Below are positions 50,826 through 59,927 of a DNA stretch of 64,000 bases, one piece after another; the first letter of the stretch is position 1, and every line of letters begins with the position of its first letter. Origin of the DNA: Oscillospiraceae bacterium (lineage in GTDB: Bacteria > Bacillota > Clostridia > Oscillospirales > Oscillospiraceae); contig CADBJU010000002.1 of the NCBI GenBank assembly GCA_902795045.1, positions 47,141-111,140 of the forward strand, read 5' to 3'. Position numbers and translations under genes: made by a program. Below the pieces are notes generated by a model, which was not told the origin of the DNA, made no database searches, and saw only the letters and a program-made list of their open reading frames with translations.

Positions 50826-52190
50826 ATGGCAAACAGACAGAAAACCGTCTATATCTGCTCCGATTGCGGCAGCGAGACGCCGAACTGGGCAGGGAAGTGC
50901 CCGGCCTGCGGCGCGTGGAACACGCTGGAGGAGCTGCGCATCGAAAAGGGCGGCTCCGCTCGAAGCGGCGGCACTGTACGTACTGCCAGGCCGCGGCGGC
51001 TGGAGGAGCTGGACGATTCCGAGGAGATCCGTTTCTCCACCGGCATCTCGGAGTTTGACCGCGTGCTCGGCGGCGGGGCCGTCGTGGGGTCGCTGATCCT
51101 GGTGGGCGGCGCGCCCGGTATCGGCAAATCGACGCTGCTGCTGCAGATGTGCGCGATTGCCGGCAGATCGAAGCGCATCCTCTATGTCAGCGGTGAGGAA
51201 AGTGAGCGACAGCTCAAGCTGCGGGCCAACCGTCTGGGCGTTCAGGGCGGGGAGATATACGTCCTGGCCGAGACGGATCTCAGTACCATTCTCGCCTCTG
51301 CCGATTCCCTCAAGCCCGACATCGTGATCATCGACTCCATCCAGACGGTCAGCGACGCGGACATCAGCTCCGCACCCGGCAGCATCACGCAGGTGCGCGA
51401 GTGCACTATGCGCATCATGCGCCTTTGCAAGGAGAAAAACCTGACGGTCTTTGTCGTGGGACATATCAATAAGGAGGGCAGCATCGCAGGGCCGAAGATC
51501 CTCGAGCACATGGTGGACTGTGTCCTGTATTTCGAGGGCGAGCGCAGCACGAGCTTTCGCATCCTGCGCGCGGCCAAGAACCGCTTCGGCTCAACCAACG
51601 AGATCGGCGTGTTCGAGATGGTCGATAACGGCCTTGTGTGCGTGGAGAACCCCTCTGAAATGCTGCTGAGCGGACGGCCGGAAAACTGCCCCGGCACCTG
51701 CGTGGCCTGTGTCATTGAAGGCACCAGGCCCATCCTCGCCGAGGTGCAGGCGCTGGTGACGCCCGCCGCCTACAATGCCGCCCGGCGCAGCAACGGCGTG
51801 GACTACAACCGTGCGGCCATGCTGCTGGCCGTGCTGGAAAAGCGCGGCGGGCTCTCGGTCGCGGGCTGTGATTCGTACATCAACGTCATCGGCGGGCTTA
51901 CGCTCGAGGAGCCGGCTGCCGACCTTGCCACCGCGCTCGCCGTAGCGTCAAGCTTTCTGGACCGGCCCCTCGGTGCGGATCTCGCGGCGATCGGGGAGAT
52001 CGGCTTATCCGGTGAGCTGCGCAGTGTGAGCGCGCTCAACCAGCGCCTGTCCGAGATCTCGCGCCTTGGCTTCAAGCGCTGCGTCGTCCCGGCCCACGGA
52101 CGGGAGGAAATGGGCAGCTTCACGGGATTGACGCTGATCCCGGTGCGAAATATCAGTGAGGCCATCGCGGCGGTGTTGGCAAGACAATGA
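50826..52190 (+). CDS. radA: DNA repair protein RadA (Sms)
   Basis: A 454-aa RecA-related branch-migration helicase. A four-Cys zinc finger, CSDCGSETPNWAGKCPACG (11-29), is followed by Walker A GGAPGIGKSTLLLQ near 96, the RadA-specific KNRFGSTNEIGVF near 252, and a C-terminal Lon-like domain. CAGGAG precedes the ATG. It overlaps the next gene by 4 nt (ATGA). Confidence 0.96.
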   Translation: MANRQKTVYICSDCGSETPNWAGKCPACGAWNTLEELRIEKGGSARSGGTVRTARPRRLEELDDSEEIRFSTGISEFDRVLGGGAVVGSLILVGGAPGIGKSTLLLQMCAIAGRSKRILYVSGEESERQLKLRANRLGVQGGEIYVLAETDLSTILASADSLKPDIVIIDSIQTVSDADISSAPGSITQVRECTMRIMRLCKEKNLTVFVVGHINKEGSIAGPKILEHMVDCVLYFEGERSTSFRILRAAKNRFGSTNEIGVFEMVDNGLVCVENPSEMLLSGRPENCPGTCVACVIEGTRPILAEVQALVTPAAYNAARRSNGVDYNRAAMLLAVLEKRGGLSVAGCDSYINVIGGLTLEEPAADLATALAVASSFLDRPLGADLAAIGEIGLSGELRSVSALNQRLSEISRLGFKRCVVPAHGREEMGSFTGLTLIPVRNISEAIAAVLARQ

Positions 52191-52945
52191 GCCGCTTTGT
52201 CTCCGAGCCCAATCTGCCGGACTCGTGTTCCACCCTGATTTACGGCGAAAAATATGCAGGAATCCTTGAAAAATCCCTGGATTCTCTGCACATTGAGAGC
52301 GTTTTGCTGCCCGATAACCCGGACATTGACCGGCGTCTTTCCGGTCATGCGGACCTCTCGGTTTTGCACGCGGGAGGGGAGAGGCTCTTTCTCGCACCAT
52401 ATCTGAAGGGGAGCGCTTTTGCGTCACAGCTGCAAAGCCAGGGCGCGGCGCTTGACTTTCCGGCTGCACAACAAGAGCACGTTTATCCCGGGGATGCGCA
52501 GTTAAACTGCTGCGTTGTCGGGAAACACGTGATCTGCAATCCGAAGACAGGGGCACGCGATATTGTTGATTATTTAACAATAGCAGATAACAAAAGCTTG
52601 CTCCCGGTACGCCAGGGGTACAGCCGCTGCGCGGTCTGTGTCGTTGACGGGGGATCCGTTATCACTTCCGACAGGGGAATTGCGGCAGCGGCCCGGGCCG
52701 AAGGCTTACGGGTGCTGCTGATCCAAGAGGGACACATCCGGCTTGACGGTTACGCTTACGGCTTTATCGGCGGCGCGGCGTTCAAGCTTGCGTCCGATAA
52801 GCTCGCATTTACCGGGAGTTTGGATTTGCACCCGGACCGGGACGCGATCCGGTGTTTTCTGGCCGAGCGCGGCGTGGAGCCCGTGTATCTGAGCCATGAG
52901 CCTTTATTTGATATCGGCTCCGCGATCCCGTTATTTGAAAACTGA
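52187..52945 (+). CDS. DUF6873-like GME-fold protein, coupled to radA
   Basis: A 252-aa protein that recalls the DUF6873 GME-fold family; my recognition is moderate. Suggestive parts are LSVLHAGGERLFLAPYL, GDAQLNCCVVGKHVICNP, VVDGGSVITSDRGIAAAARA and YGFIGGAAFKL. GME folds include arginine-deiminase-type enzymes, but the usual catalytic Cys/His/Glu set is not obvious, so no activity is claimed. It starts inside the radA stop and ends at a bidirectional terminator. Confidence 0.6.
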   Translation: MSRFVSEPNLPDSCSTLIYGEKYAGILEKSLDSLHIESVLLPDNPDIDRRLSGHADLSVLHAGGERLFLAPYLKGSAFASQLQSQGAALDFPAAQQEHVYPGDAQLNCCVVGKHVICNPKTGARDIVDYLTIADNKSLLPVRQGYSRCAVCVVDGGSVITSDRGIAAAARAEGLRVLLIQEGHIRLDGYAYGFIGGAAFKLASDKLAFTGSLDLHPDRDAIRCFLAERGVEPVYLSHEPLFDIGSAIPLFEN

Positions 52946-52972
52946 CGCCGGGGAAACCCCGGCGCCAGTTTT
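52938..52972. terminator. Bidirectional terminator between the DUF6873-like gene and the recombinase
   Basis: AAACTG plus CGCCGGGG pairs with CCCCGGCG plus CAGTTT around an AAA loop. It separates converging genes at the border of the low-GC island. Confidence 0.8.
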
Positions 52973-52975
52973 ATG

Positions 52976-53965
52976 TTAACCTTCGATTTCGTCTTTGGTC
53001 TTGCGGCCGATGGGGTTGGCCATCGCCGCCTCGTGCAGGGCGGCGTTATCCAGGTGCGTGTAGATCTGGGTGGTGTTCAGATTGCTGTGGCCCAGCACCT
53101 CCTGGAGTGCGCGCGTGTCCACGCCGTTTTTGAGCATCAGCGTCGCCGCCGTGTGCCGCAGCTTATGCGGCGAATAACGGCTCGCGTCCAGCCCCGCGGC
53201 GAGGAGCTTGCTGTCAAGCATATTCTGTATTCCGCGAACAGTGATTCGACAGTTTTTTCTGCTGATAAAAAGAGCATTCTTGTCAGATTCCTTTACGTGC
53301 TCTACGTTCCTCACATCCAAATAGTCATCGAGAGCTTCACGACAGCCTTCCGCGAAGAAGACAATACGCTCCTTATTCCCTTTGCCGAGAACACGAACAT
53401 GATCTTCATATACATCCGTAACATTGAGAGAAACCAGTTCGGAAACACGCAGGCCGCAAGACAAAAGCAGCATTAGAATCGCGTAGTCGCGATAAGCAAA
53501 TGGACCGTCACAGGCGGCAAGGAGGCGCTCACATTCCGATTCTTCCAAGTATCTCGGAAGAGAAGCCTGCCTTTTTGGCATATCAAGTTCCTGACATATA
53601 TTAAAATCCAGAAGATGTCTCTTTAAGGTGAGATAATTGAAGAACGATTTCACCGTAGATGTGCGCCTGCAGCGGCTTGCCGCAGATAAAGAAGCTGAAC
53701 CTCCCGGCGAAAAAGACTGATACCTGTATAATTCTTCAATTTTGATCTGCCTGATAAAGTCCAAATCTACATCCGTGATGTCTATTTCGTTAAAGGGAAT
53801 GTCATTTGGCACGCAATGACGGCGGCGTTTTAAGTATCGGAACAGGATTTTTAGATCATGGTAGTATCCGTTCACTGTAAGATCAGAATGCCCGCGAACA
53901 GTGGAATGATACTCAAGGAATTCCATTACAATATCCGGTACATCATTAATTGCATCTAAATTCAT
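52976..53965 (-). CDS. Tyrosine recombinase/integrase (XerC-like)
   Basis: A 329-aa recombinase with the full catalytic set: Arg in CGLRVSELVSL, Lys in VLGKGNKERIVF, HKLRHTAATLML, His in LGHSNLNTTQIY and Tyr in QIYTHLD. The N-terminal core-binding domain has an extra Ser/Arg-rich segment (SFSPGGSASLSAASRCRR), not typical of XerC. Its first half is clearly more AT-rich than neighbouring genes, and it lies 6 nt after an HNH endonuclease gene. It may be XerC, an element integrase, or XerC with an inserted neighbour. Confidence 0.85.
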   Translation of the reverse strand: MNLDAINDVPDIVMEFLEYHSTVRGHSDLTVNGYYHDLKILFRYLKRRRHCVPNDIPFNEIDITDVDLDFIRQIKIEELYRYQSFSPGGSASLSAASRCRRTSTVKSFFNYLTLKRHLLDFNICQELDMPKRQASLPRYLEESECERLLAACDGPFAYRDYAILMLLLSCGLRVSELVSLNVTDVYEDHVRVLGKGNKERIVFFAEGCREALDDYLDVRNVEHVKESDKNALFISRKNCRITVRGIQNMLDSKLLAAGLDASRYSPHKLRHTAATLMLKNGVDTRALQEVLGHSNLNTTQIYTHLDNAALHEAAMANPIGRKTKDEIEG

Positions 53966-53971
53966 AAATAG

Positions 53972-54724
53972 CTACTCCTGATAATATTCTGCAATCCAGT
54001 TAAATCCTTTACATTTTGTGCCTTTTTTAATAGCACTGGACACAGCCGGCCCCGAGACGCCCATTTTCTTTGCTGCTTCTGTAACAGTTTCAAAGGTAAA
54101 TAGCATATTACCGTTTTCATCTATCGCAGATACACTTTTAATTCTGGCTTTTGGAACATTCTTAAGTTCTTCTTTTTGCTTTTCGGTTAGCTCAAGCCAT
54201 TCAAGATTATTATCGTGCTCATCTTCTGATGATTCATCTTCGAGTGCCGCACGCCAATATAGCTTTTTGCATTTGTTGTGGTTCTTCATAGCGGCGCGCA
54301 CAGCATGTTCAGAGACGCCCAGATCACGGCTGGCATCGTATCTGGACGGATAGCGCAGACATGTATCTCCGTATGAATCAAACGCAATAACCGGGATCTT
54401 TCGTTCACGTACAATGCGCTCATTTCTGGTTCCATGATTGGAGTTATCTTTGTAAGAGACCCATTCCAAATTATCAGCTGAATTATGAACGCAGCATTCA
54501 TCAATGTGGTTGACTACCGGGAGATTTTCCGGATTCGGGATAAAAGCCTCAGCGACAAGACGGTGGACGTAGCGTGTGTTATTATTCTCACCGTCAGTTA
54601 ATTGAACATAAAGATACCCGTAGCGATTCATACGCTGTGTAGTAACATAATGAGTCTTAGCATTACGAACGACACCATATTCGTTAACCTCGTAGAGCGG
54701 AAACTCTGCAATTGTTTTCCACAT
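53972..54724 (-). CDS. HNH homing-type endonuclease with NUMOD domains
   Basis: A 250-aa protein. An N-terminal NUMOD4-type motif (FPLYEVNEYGVVRNAKTHYV) leads to an HNH nuclease core (YVHRLVAEAFIPNPENLPVV, NHIDECCVHNSADNLEWVSY). Two NUMOD1/helix-turn-helix-like modules follow: RYDASRDLGVSEHAVRAAMK and TVTEAAKKMGVSGPAVSSAI. This layout is that of phage and mobile homing endonucleases. The gene is AT-rich and uses rarer codons, so recent transfer is likely. AAAGGAG precedes the ATG. It has a perfect promoter and a long hairpin in its leader. Confidence 0.85.
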   Translation of the reverse strand: MWKTIAEFPLYEVNEYGVVRNAKTHYVTTQRMNRYGYLYVQLTDGENNNTRYVHRLVAEAFIPNPENLPVVNHIDECCVHNSADNLEWVSYKDNSNHGTRNERIVRERKIPVIAFDSYGDTCLRYPSRYDASRDLGVSEHAVRAAMKNHNKCKKLYWRAALEDESSEDEHDNNLEWLELTEKQKEELKNVPKARIKSVSAIDENGNMLFTFETVTEAAKKMGVSGPAVSSAIKKGTKCKGFNWIAEYYQE

Positions 54725-54740
54725 GACAATCTCCTTTCAC

Positions 54741-54788
54741 AGCATATCGAATCACGTAAAATTTATATTATACGTGATTCGATATGCT
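54741..54788. promoter_or_regulatory. 18-bp perfect inverted repeat at the 5' end of the HNH mRNA
   Basis: AGCATATCGAATCACGTA (54741-54758) and its exact complement (54771-54788) are separated by 12 nt. The promoter places the start of transcription at the edge of, or inside, the outer arm. It is therefore either an operator covering the start site or a stable 5' hairpin on the mRNA. Confidence 0.7.
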
Positions 54789-54789
54789 T

Positions 54790-54818
54790 ATTATAGGACG
54801 ACGGCCTACGGTTGTCAA
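54790..54818 (-). promoter_or_regulatory. Perfect-consensus promoter of the HNH-recombinase unit
   Basis: TTGACA (54813-54818), a 17-bp spacer and TATAAT (54790-54795) on the minus strand. Confidence 0.8.
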
Positions 54819-55010
54819 GCCTCTTTTTCGTATTCCCCACTATCCTTATCCCGTAATGATCCTTGATTGTAATGCCATGATGAAATTGAAATTCCCAGCA
54901 TTTTTTGGAGAAATGGATTATCAAATAATTTACACAATTTTATTACTGATTGATATGGAGTGAAACATTGTCCAAGACACTCTCTATTATATCCAATTGT
55001 AATAACCGCG
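54819..55010. other. AT-rich gene-free stretch at the island edge
   Basis: I see no gene, tRNA or clear attachment site. The base composition matches the HNH gene rather than coaBC, so the island border probably lies here. Confidence 0.4.
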
Positions 55011-55028
55011 AAAAAAGGCTTTTCGCCT
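55011..55028 (-). terminator. Terminator downstream of coaBC and the small ORF
   Basis: Leftward it reads AGGC, GAAAA loop, GCCT, then TTTTT: a short GC stem with a U-tract. Confidence 0.55.
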
Positions 55029-55040
55029 CACCCGATTGAT

Positions 55041-55235
55041 TTATCCTGAGTACAAGTCGATAAACACGGCGTGGCTTTGTAATCCTATGTTCTGATGATT
55101 TCCCGTCTGCCGCGTGTCCGGTTCCCGTGACAAGCGCTCCAGCGTCTCCATATCAAAAGTGCCCTCAGTAACGACAATGCAGCCATTTGTCTTCATACGC
55201 TTTGTTAAATAAATGACACAATCTTCTTTCACCAA
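55041..55235 (-). CDS. Possible 64-residue protein downstream of coaBC
   Basis: The frame begins at TTG 55235 (or GTG 55232) and contains MKTNGCIVVTEGTFDMETLE. GAGGA lies 10-14 nt upstream, and a terminator lies 13 nt after the stop. I do not recognise it; it may be a remnant or 3' untranslated sequence of coaBC. Confidence 0.3.
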   Translation of the reverse strand: MVKEDCVIYLTKRMKTNGCIVVTEGTFDMETLERLSREPDTRQTGNHQNIGLQSHAVFIDLYSG

Positions 55236-55250
55236 ACGGAATATCGTTCC

Positions 55251-56441
55251 TCACATTCTCCCGATAATCTCATCCAGAAGCGCGTCGGCAGCTTCATCCT
55301 TGCTCAGAAGCGGCAGTTCCTTTACAGAATCCGCCGAAATGAGCGTGAGCACGTTGGTGTCCACCTGAAAGCCCGCCCCCGCGACCTTGAGATTGTTTGC
55401 CGCAATGAGGTCGAGATTTTTCTTTTTGAGCTTCTTGGCGCTGTTTTCCAGCATGTTCTCCGTCTCCATGGAAAAGCCGCACAGGAACTGGCCGGGCTTC
55501 TTTGAAGCTCCCAGGGCCGCGAGGATGTCCGTAGTGCGCGCAAGCGGGATGGAGAGTTCTCCCTCCCCTTTTTTGAGTTTGTTATCGGCAACGCTGGCCG
55601 GGCGGTAATCCGCGACCGCGGCCGCTTTGATGATGATGTCCGACTCCGGCGCATGGCGCATGACCGCGTCATACATCTCCTGCGCGGTACGGATCTGCAC
55701 GGTGCTTACAAACTGCGGGGCTTTCAGCGTTGTCGGGCCGGAGATCAGCGTCACCTCCGCTCCCCTGCTCGCCGCTGCTCTGGCTATGGCGTAGCCCATC
55801 TTGCCGCTGGAATGATTTGTCAGATAGCGCACCGGGTCCAGCGCTTCCTGGGTCGGCCCGGCGGTGACGAGCACGCGGCGGCCCCGCAAGTCCTTTTCGT
55901 GAGAAATCAGGTGGACGCACAGCTCTATAAGCTCCTCCGGCTCGGGCATTCTCCCCTTCCCTGTCGTGCCGCAGGCAAGCCGCCCCTCGCCCGGCTCCGC
56001 GAGGAACCAGCCGTACCGGCGCAGCTTTTCCAGATTGCCCTGCGTGACGGGGTTTTCCAGCATATGGGTGTTCATCGCCGGGGCCGCCGCCTTCGGGCAG
56101 GTGCAGGCCAGGGCCGTGGTGGTCAGCATATCGTCGGCAAGACCGTTTGCAAGCTTCGCCAGGACATTTGCCGTTGCCGGTGCGATAAGCAGCAGATCGG
56201 CCTTTTCCGCCGCGGTGATGTGCGCGATGGCCGAGTCGTTGTGCGGATCGAAAGTGTCGATCAGGACGCGGTTCCCGGTGAGCGCCTCAAAGGTCATCGG
56301 CGCAATGAACTGCGATGCGTTCCTTGTCATGATGACCTGCACATCGGCGTGCAGCTTTTTTAGGCCCGACGCCAGCGCCGCCGCCTTATAGCAGGCGATC
56401 CCGCCGCTGACCCCCAGAAGGATCGTTTTTCCGCTGAGCAT
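55251..56441 (-). CDS. coaBC: Bifunctional phosphopantothenoylcysteine decarboxylase/synthetase (CoaBC)
   Basis: A 396-aa coenzyme A biosynthesis enzyme. The N-terminal flavin-dependent CoaC half has the active-site His in AIAHITAAEKADLLLIAPA (about 75), AAPAMNTHMLENP and the Cys lid ACGTTGKGRM (about 157). The C-terminal CoaB synthetase half has VTAGPTQEALDPVRYLTNHS, SGKMGYAIARAA and KAAAVADYRPA. GGGGAGG precedes the ATG. The promoter lies at 56472-56500. Confidence 0.96.
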   Translation of the reverse strand: MLSGKTILLGVSGGIACYKAAALASGLKKLHADVQVIMTRNASQFIAPMTFEALTGNRVLIDTFDPHNDSAIAHITAAEKADLLLIAPATANVLAKLANGLADDMLTTTALACTCPKAAAPAMNTHMLENPVTQGNLEKLRRYGWFLAEPGEGRLACGTTGKGRMPEPEELIELCVHLISHEKDLRGRRVLVTAGPTQEALDPVRYLTNHSSGKMGYAIARAAASRGAEVTLISGPTTLKAPQFVSTVQIRTAQEMYDAVMRHAPESDIIIKAAAVADYRPASVADNKLKKGEGELSIPLARTTDILAALGASKKPGQFLCGFSMETENMLENSAKKLKKKNLDLIAANNLKVAGAGFQVDTNVLTLISADSVKELPLLSKDEAADALLDEIIGRM

Positions 56442-56471
56442 GGCTGTGCCTCCCCTTTTCTTTTCTGGCTT

Positions 56472-56500
56472 ATCTTAGCACACAGAGCAAAAAAGCACAA
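56472..56500 (-). promoter_or_regulatory. Promoter of coaBC
   Basis: TTGTGC (56495-56500), a 17-bp spacer and TAAGAT (56472-56477) on the minus strand. Confidence 0.55.
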
Positions 56501-56623
56501 CGGGAATTGCTTAATAATTCCAAACAATGATTGATTTTAACGCCGCTTTATGATATTCTTTGTCCTGCCGGTCTTGTTACCGGCAGCCAACTAAATATTG
56601 GAGCCAAAAGGAGAAAACACGCT

Positions 56624-58168
56624 ATGAAGAAAAGATTTCTCGCGCTCGTCCTGGCTGTGCTCATGACTGCGGCACTCTGCGCATGCGGAGGCGGCAAGTC
56701 CCCGGCAGCCCAGCCTACAGACACCCCGAACGGCTCCGCCGGCGAAAAGGCCCTCGGTGGGGAAATCACCGTGGGTATCGCCGCAGATCTGGACACGAGT
56801 CTTGACCCACACGTATCTTCGTCGTCGGCAGGAACCAGAGAGGTCCTATTCAATATCTATGAAGGGCTTTTAAAGCCCGACACGGACGGAAATCTCATCC
56901 CCGCCATTGCCGAAGACTATACCGTGAACGAGACAGCGGATACCTACACCTACAAGCTGCGTGATGGCGTCCGCTTCCACAACGGGAAAACGGTGACGGT
57001 CGGGGATGTTGTCTATTCTCTCACGAGAGCTGCGGGACTGGAAACCGGCGAGCCCCTTGTTGCCGAATTGAAAGGCATCGCTTCCGTTGAAGCCCCCGAC
57101 GACAAAACAGTCGTTGTCAAGCTCAAAGCCCCCGATGCGGAGTTCAACGCCTACATGTACGCCTCCATCATCCCGGAGGGCTCTGACCCCGCCGCGGAAG
57201 CGGTCGGCACCGGCCCCTTCCGCTTCGTCTCCCGCACACCGCAGGACAATGTTGTGCTGGAAAAGTTTGCCGATTACTGGGGCGAGGGCGCGATCCTCGA
57301 TAAGGTGACGCTCAAGGTCATCCCCGACGGGCAGACCATGGTCATGAGCCTGCGCTCCGGTGCCATCGACATGGCAGAGCGCCTGTCCAGCAGCCAGATC
57401 GCGGATCTCAACGAGCTGACCATTCTCGAGGGCAGCAGCAATATCATCCAGGCCCTGTACCTGAACAATGATTTTGAACCCTTCCGGGATATCCGCGTGC
57501 GCCAGGCACTGTGCTACGCCATCGACAAGCATGCCGTCATCGACCTCGCCGCCGACGGCCACGGTATCCCCGTGGGCAGCAGCATGATCTCCTCCATGGG
57601 CAAATACGTGGTGCCGGAGCTTGTGGATTACTACAAGCCGGATGTGGAAAAGGCGAAGGCGCTGCTCAAGGAAGCAGGCTATGAAAAGCTCAGCTTCTCC
57701 ATCACGGTGCCCTCCAGCATGCCCGCGCATGTGGACGCGGCCCAGGTCATTGTCGAGCAGCTCCGCGCCGCCGGCATCGACGCCTCCATCAACCTTGTCG
57801 AATGGGCCACCTGGTACGACGAGACCTACAAGGGCCGCAAGTTTGAGGCCACCGTCGTCGGCATGGATACCCACAGCCTCGCGGCCTCCGGCTGCCTTGC
57901 CCGCTTCCAGAGCGAAAACAGCAAGAACTTTATCAACTTTTCAAACGCCGACTATGACGAAACCTACTTAAAAGCCTTGGCTACCGTCGACGAGGCGGAG
58001 CAGACCGCGCTTTTCAAGCAGTGCGAGACCATTCTGACCGAGCAGGCCGCGAACGTCTATATCCAGGACGCCGCCTCCTTTGTTGCCATGCAGAAGGACG
58101 TGGGCGGCTATCAGTTCTACCCCGCCCTGTATATCATGGATCTTTCCACCATGTACCGGGTAAAATAA
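56624..58168 (+). CDS. ABC transporter substrate-binding lipoprotein, family 5 (peptide/nickel type)
   Basis: A 514-aa extracellular solute-binding protein. The lipoprotein signal MKKRFLALVLAVLMTAALCA ends in the lipobox Cys21. The family 5 fold shows NIYEGLLKPDTDGNLIPAIA, YKLRDGVRFHNGKTVTVGDV, GTGPFRFVSRTPQDNVVLE and FRDIRVRQALCYAIDKHAVI. The ligand could be a short peptide, nickel or a metal-chelate; the sequence does not decide. AAAAGGAG precedes the ATG. It is the first of five consecutive importer genes. Confidence 0.9.
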   Translation: MKKRFLALVLAVLMTAALCACGGGKSPAAQPTDTPNGSAGEKALGGEITVGIAADLDTSLDPHVSSSSAGTREVLFNIYEGLLKPDTDGNLIPAIAEDYTVNETADTYTYKLRDGVRFHNGKTVTVGDVVYSLTRAAGLETGEPLVAELKGIASVEAPDDKTVVVKLKAPDAEFNAYMYASIIPEGSDPAAEAVGTGPFRFVSRTPQDNVVLEKFADYWGEGAILDKVTLKVIPDGQTMVMSLRSGAIDMAERLSSSQIADLNELTILEGSSNIIQALYLNNDFEPFRDIRVRQALCYAIDKHAVIDLAADGHGIPVGSSMISSMGKYVVPELVDYYKPDVEKAKALLKEAGYEKLSFSITVPSSMPAHVDAAQVIVEQLRAAGIDASINLVEWATWYDETYKGRKFEATVVGMDTHSLAASGCLARFQSENSKNFINFSNADYDETYLKALATVDEAEQTALFKQCETILTEQAANVYIQDAASFVAMQKDVGGYQFYPALYIMDLSTMYRVK

Positions 58169-58172
58169 GCCG

Positions 58173-59114
58173 ATGCAGTATGTAGTCAAGAAAACAGGGG
58201 TGCTGATCGCGACCTTGCTGTTGGTATCCCTGTTTGCCTTTCTAGCTTTTGAGATCATCCCCGGCGACCCCACCACCATGCTGCTCGGGAGCGACTATAC
58301 CCCCGAGCGAGCCGAGGCCCTGCGCGAATCCATGGGGCTCAACCGCAATGTGTTCGCGCGCTACTTAAGCTGGCTTGCGGCTTTTCTGCGCGGCGATATG
58401 GGGACGAGCTACAGCTATGCCATGCCTGTACACGAGGTGCTGCGCGGCAAGCTGGGGGTAACGGCGGTGCTGTCCGTGATGAGCTGGGTCCTTGTCACGG
58501 CGCTGAGTCTGCCGCTCGGCGTTGCGCTGGTGCGCTATCAGAACAAGCCCTTCGGGAAGATCGGCGTCTCCGTCAATCAGATCCTGATGGCGGTGCCCCC
58601 CTTTTTCCTCGGCATCCTGCTGACCTACCTGTTTGGCCTGCTGCTCAAGGCGTTTACCCCCGGAAAGTTCATCCCCTTTGAAGAGAGTGTCCCCCGCTGC
58701 CTCGGCTACCTCTTCTTCCCTGCCCTTGCCATCTCGATCCCGAAGGCCGCCAAAACCGTAAAGCTCCTGCGCAACGCCATTCTCAGCGAGATGAAGCGGG
58801 ACTATGTGCTCACGGCCTACAGCCACGGCAATTCCCGCTGGATGGTGATCAAGCACCACGTCTTCCGCAATGCCCTGCTGCCGGTCGTGACCTATCTTGC
58901 CATGTCCCTTGCGGACATTGTGGCAAGCTCCATCATTGTCGAGCAGGTCTTTGTCGTGCCGGGACTCGGGCGGCTGCTGGTGGCCAGCATCTCCAACCGC
59001 GACTATCCGGTTGCGCTGTGCATCGTGGTCATGATCGCGTCAGTGGTCGTGGTGATGAATTACCTGGCCGATATCCTGACGCAGACGATCGACCCGCGCG
59101 TGCGCCTGAGCTGA
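58173..59114 (+). CDS. ABC transporter permease (DppB/NikB type)
   Basis: A 313-aa membrane subunit with about six helices. The family start is followed by FEIIPGDPTTMLLG and GLNRNVFARYLSWLAAFLRG. The ATPase-contacting EAA-type loop near 215-235 includes LRNAILSEMKRDYVLTAYSH. It starts 4 nt after the binding-protein stop and is followed after 9 nt by the second permease. Confidence 0.92.
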   Translation: MQYVVKKTGVLIATLLLVSLFAFLAFEIIPGDPTTMLLGSDYTPERAEALRESMGLNRNVFARYLSWLAAFLRGDMGTSYSYAMPVHEVLRGKLGVTAVLSVMSWVLVTALSLPLGVALVRYQNKPFGKIGVSVNQILMAVPPFFLGILLTYLFGLLLKAFTPGKFIPFEESVPRCLGYLFFPALAISIPKAAKTVKLLRNAILSEMKRDYVLTAYSHGNSRWMVIKHHVFRNALLPVVTYLAMSLADIVASSIIVEQVFVVPGLGRLLVASISNRDYPVALCIVVMIASVVVVMNYLADILTQTIDPRVRLS

Positions 59115-59123
59115 GGGACTGCC

Positions 59124-59927
59124 ATGATCAACACAAAAGACAGAAACTTCCGCATCGGCGCGGGCAGTACCCTCGTCATGCTCTTGATCATCCTGATCGG
59201 CCTGATCTGGACACCTTACGACCCCAACGCCATGAACGCATCCGAAAAAATGGCTGCGCCCGGACTTCGCCATCCGCTCGGGACCGACAACTTCGGCAGG
59301 GACATTTTCTCCCGCGTGGTGCAGGGGGCGGGCGCAACCTTTCTGATTGCCCTGTGCTCGGTCGCAATCGGGCTTCTGGTCGGGCTTCTGGTCGGGGGGC
59401 TGACCGGGTATTACGGCGGCTGGATCGACGAGATCCTTATGCGCCTCAACGACAGCATCACCGCCTTTCCGAGTTTGCTTCTCGCCCTGGTGCTGATCGC
59501 CGTTTTCCACACAGGCAAATACAATATTATTTTAGCCCTCGGTATCATCTTTATCCCCACCTTCGCGCGCATCGTGCGCATGGAGGTGGCGCGGCAGAAG
59601 TCCCTGGATTACGTTGCCAACGCAAAGCTCATGGGCGTGAAAAGCATGCGCATCCTGTTTGTCCATATCATGCCGAACATCCTGCCGGTGCTGCTCAGTA
59701 CCGTAGCCATCGGCTTCAATAACGCCGTGCTGGCGGAGGCCTCCATGAGCTATCTCGGTCTCGGTGTGCAGCCGCCCGACCCGAGTCTCGGCCGCATGCT
59801 CAACGAGGCGCAGGCCTATCTCTCCCGCGCACCCTGGTATGCTCTCTCGGTGGGCCTTGCCATTATCCTGCTGGTGTTGGGCTTCGGCCTTTTGAGCGAG
59901 GGGCTGGGAGGTGAAGACCGTGCTTGA
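59124..59927 (+). CDS. ABC transporter permease (DppC/NikC type)
   Basis: A 267-aa second membrane subunit. [20 protein letters not shown] is the classical DppC signature, and the EAA loop is in [20 protein letters not shown]. There are about five or six helices and the ending [15 protein letters not shown]. Its 3' end overlaps the first ATPase gene. Confidence 0.92.
   Translation: MINTKDRNFRIGAGSTLVMLLIILIGLIWTPYDPNAMNASEKMAAPGLRHPLGTDNFGRDIFSRVVQGAGATFLIALCSVAIGLLVGLLVGGLTGYYGGWIDEILMRLNDSITAFPSLLLALVLIAVFHTGKYNIILALGIIFIPTFARIVRMEVARQKSLDYVANAKLMGVKSMRILFVHIMPNILPVLLSTVAIGFNNAVLAEASMSYLGLGVQPPDPSLGRMLNEAQAYLSRAPWYALSVGLAIILLVLGFGLLSEGLGGEDRA

Noticed and set aside
52976-54724. Integrated prophage
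   Set aside because: Only a recombinase and an HNH protein are present; no structural, replication or lysis genes were found.
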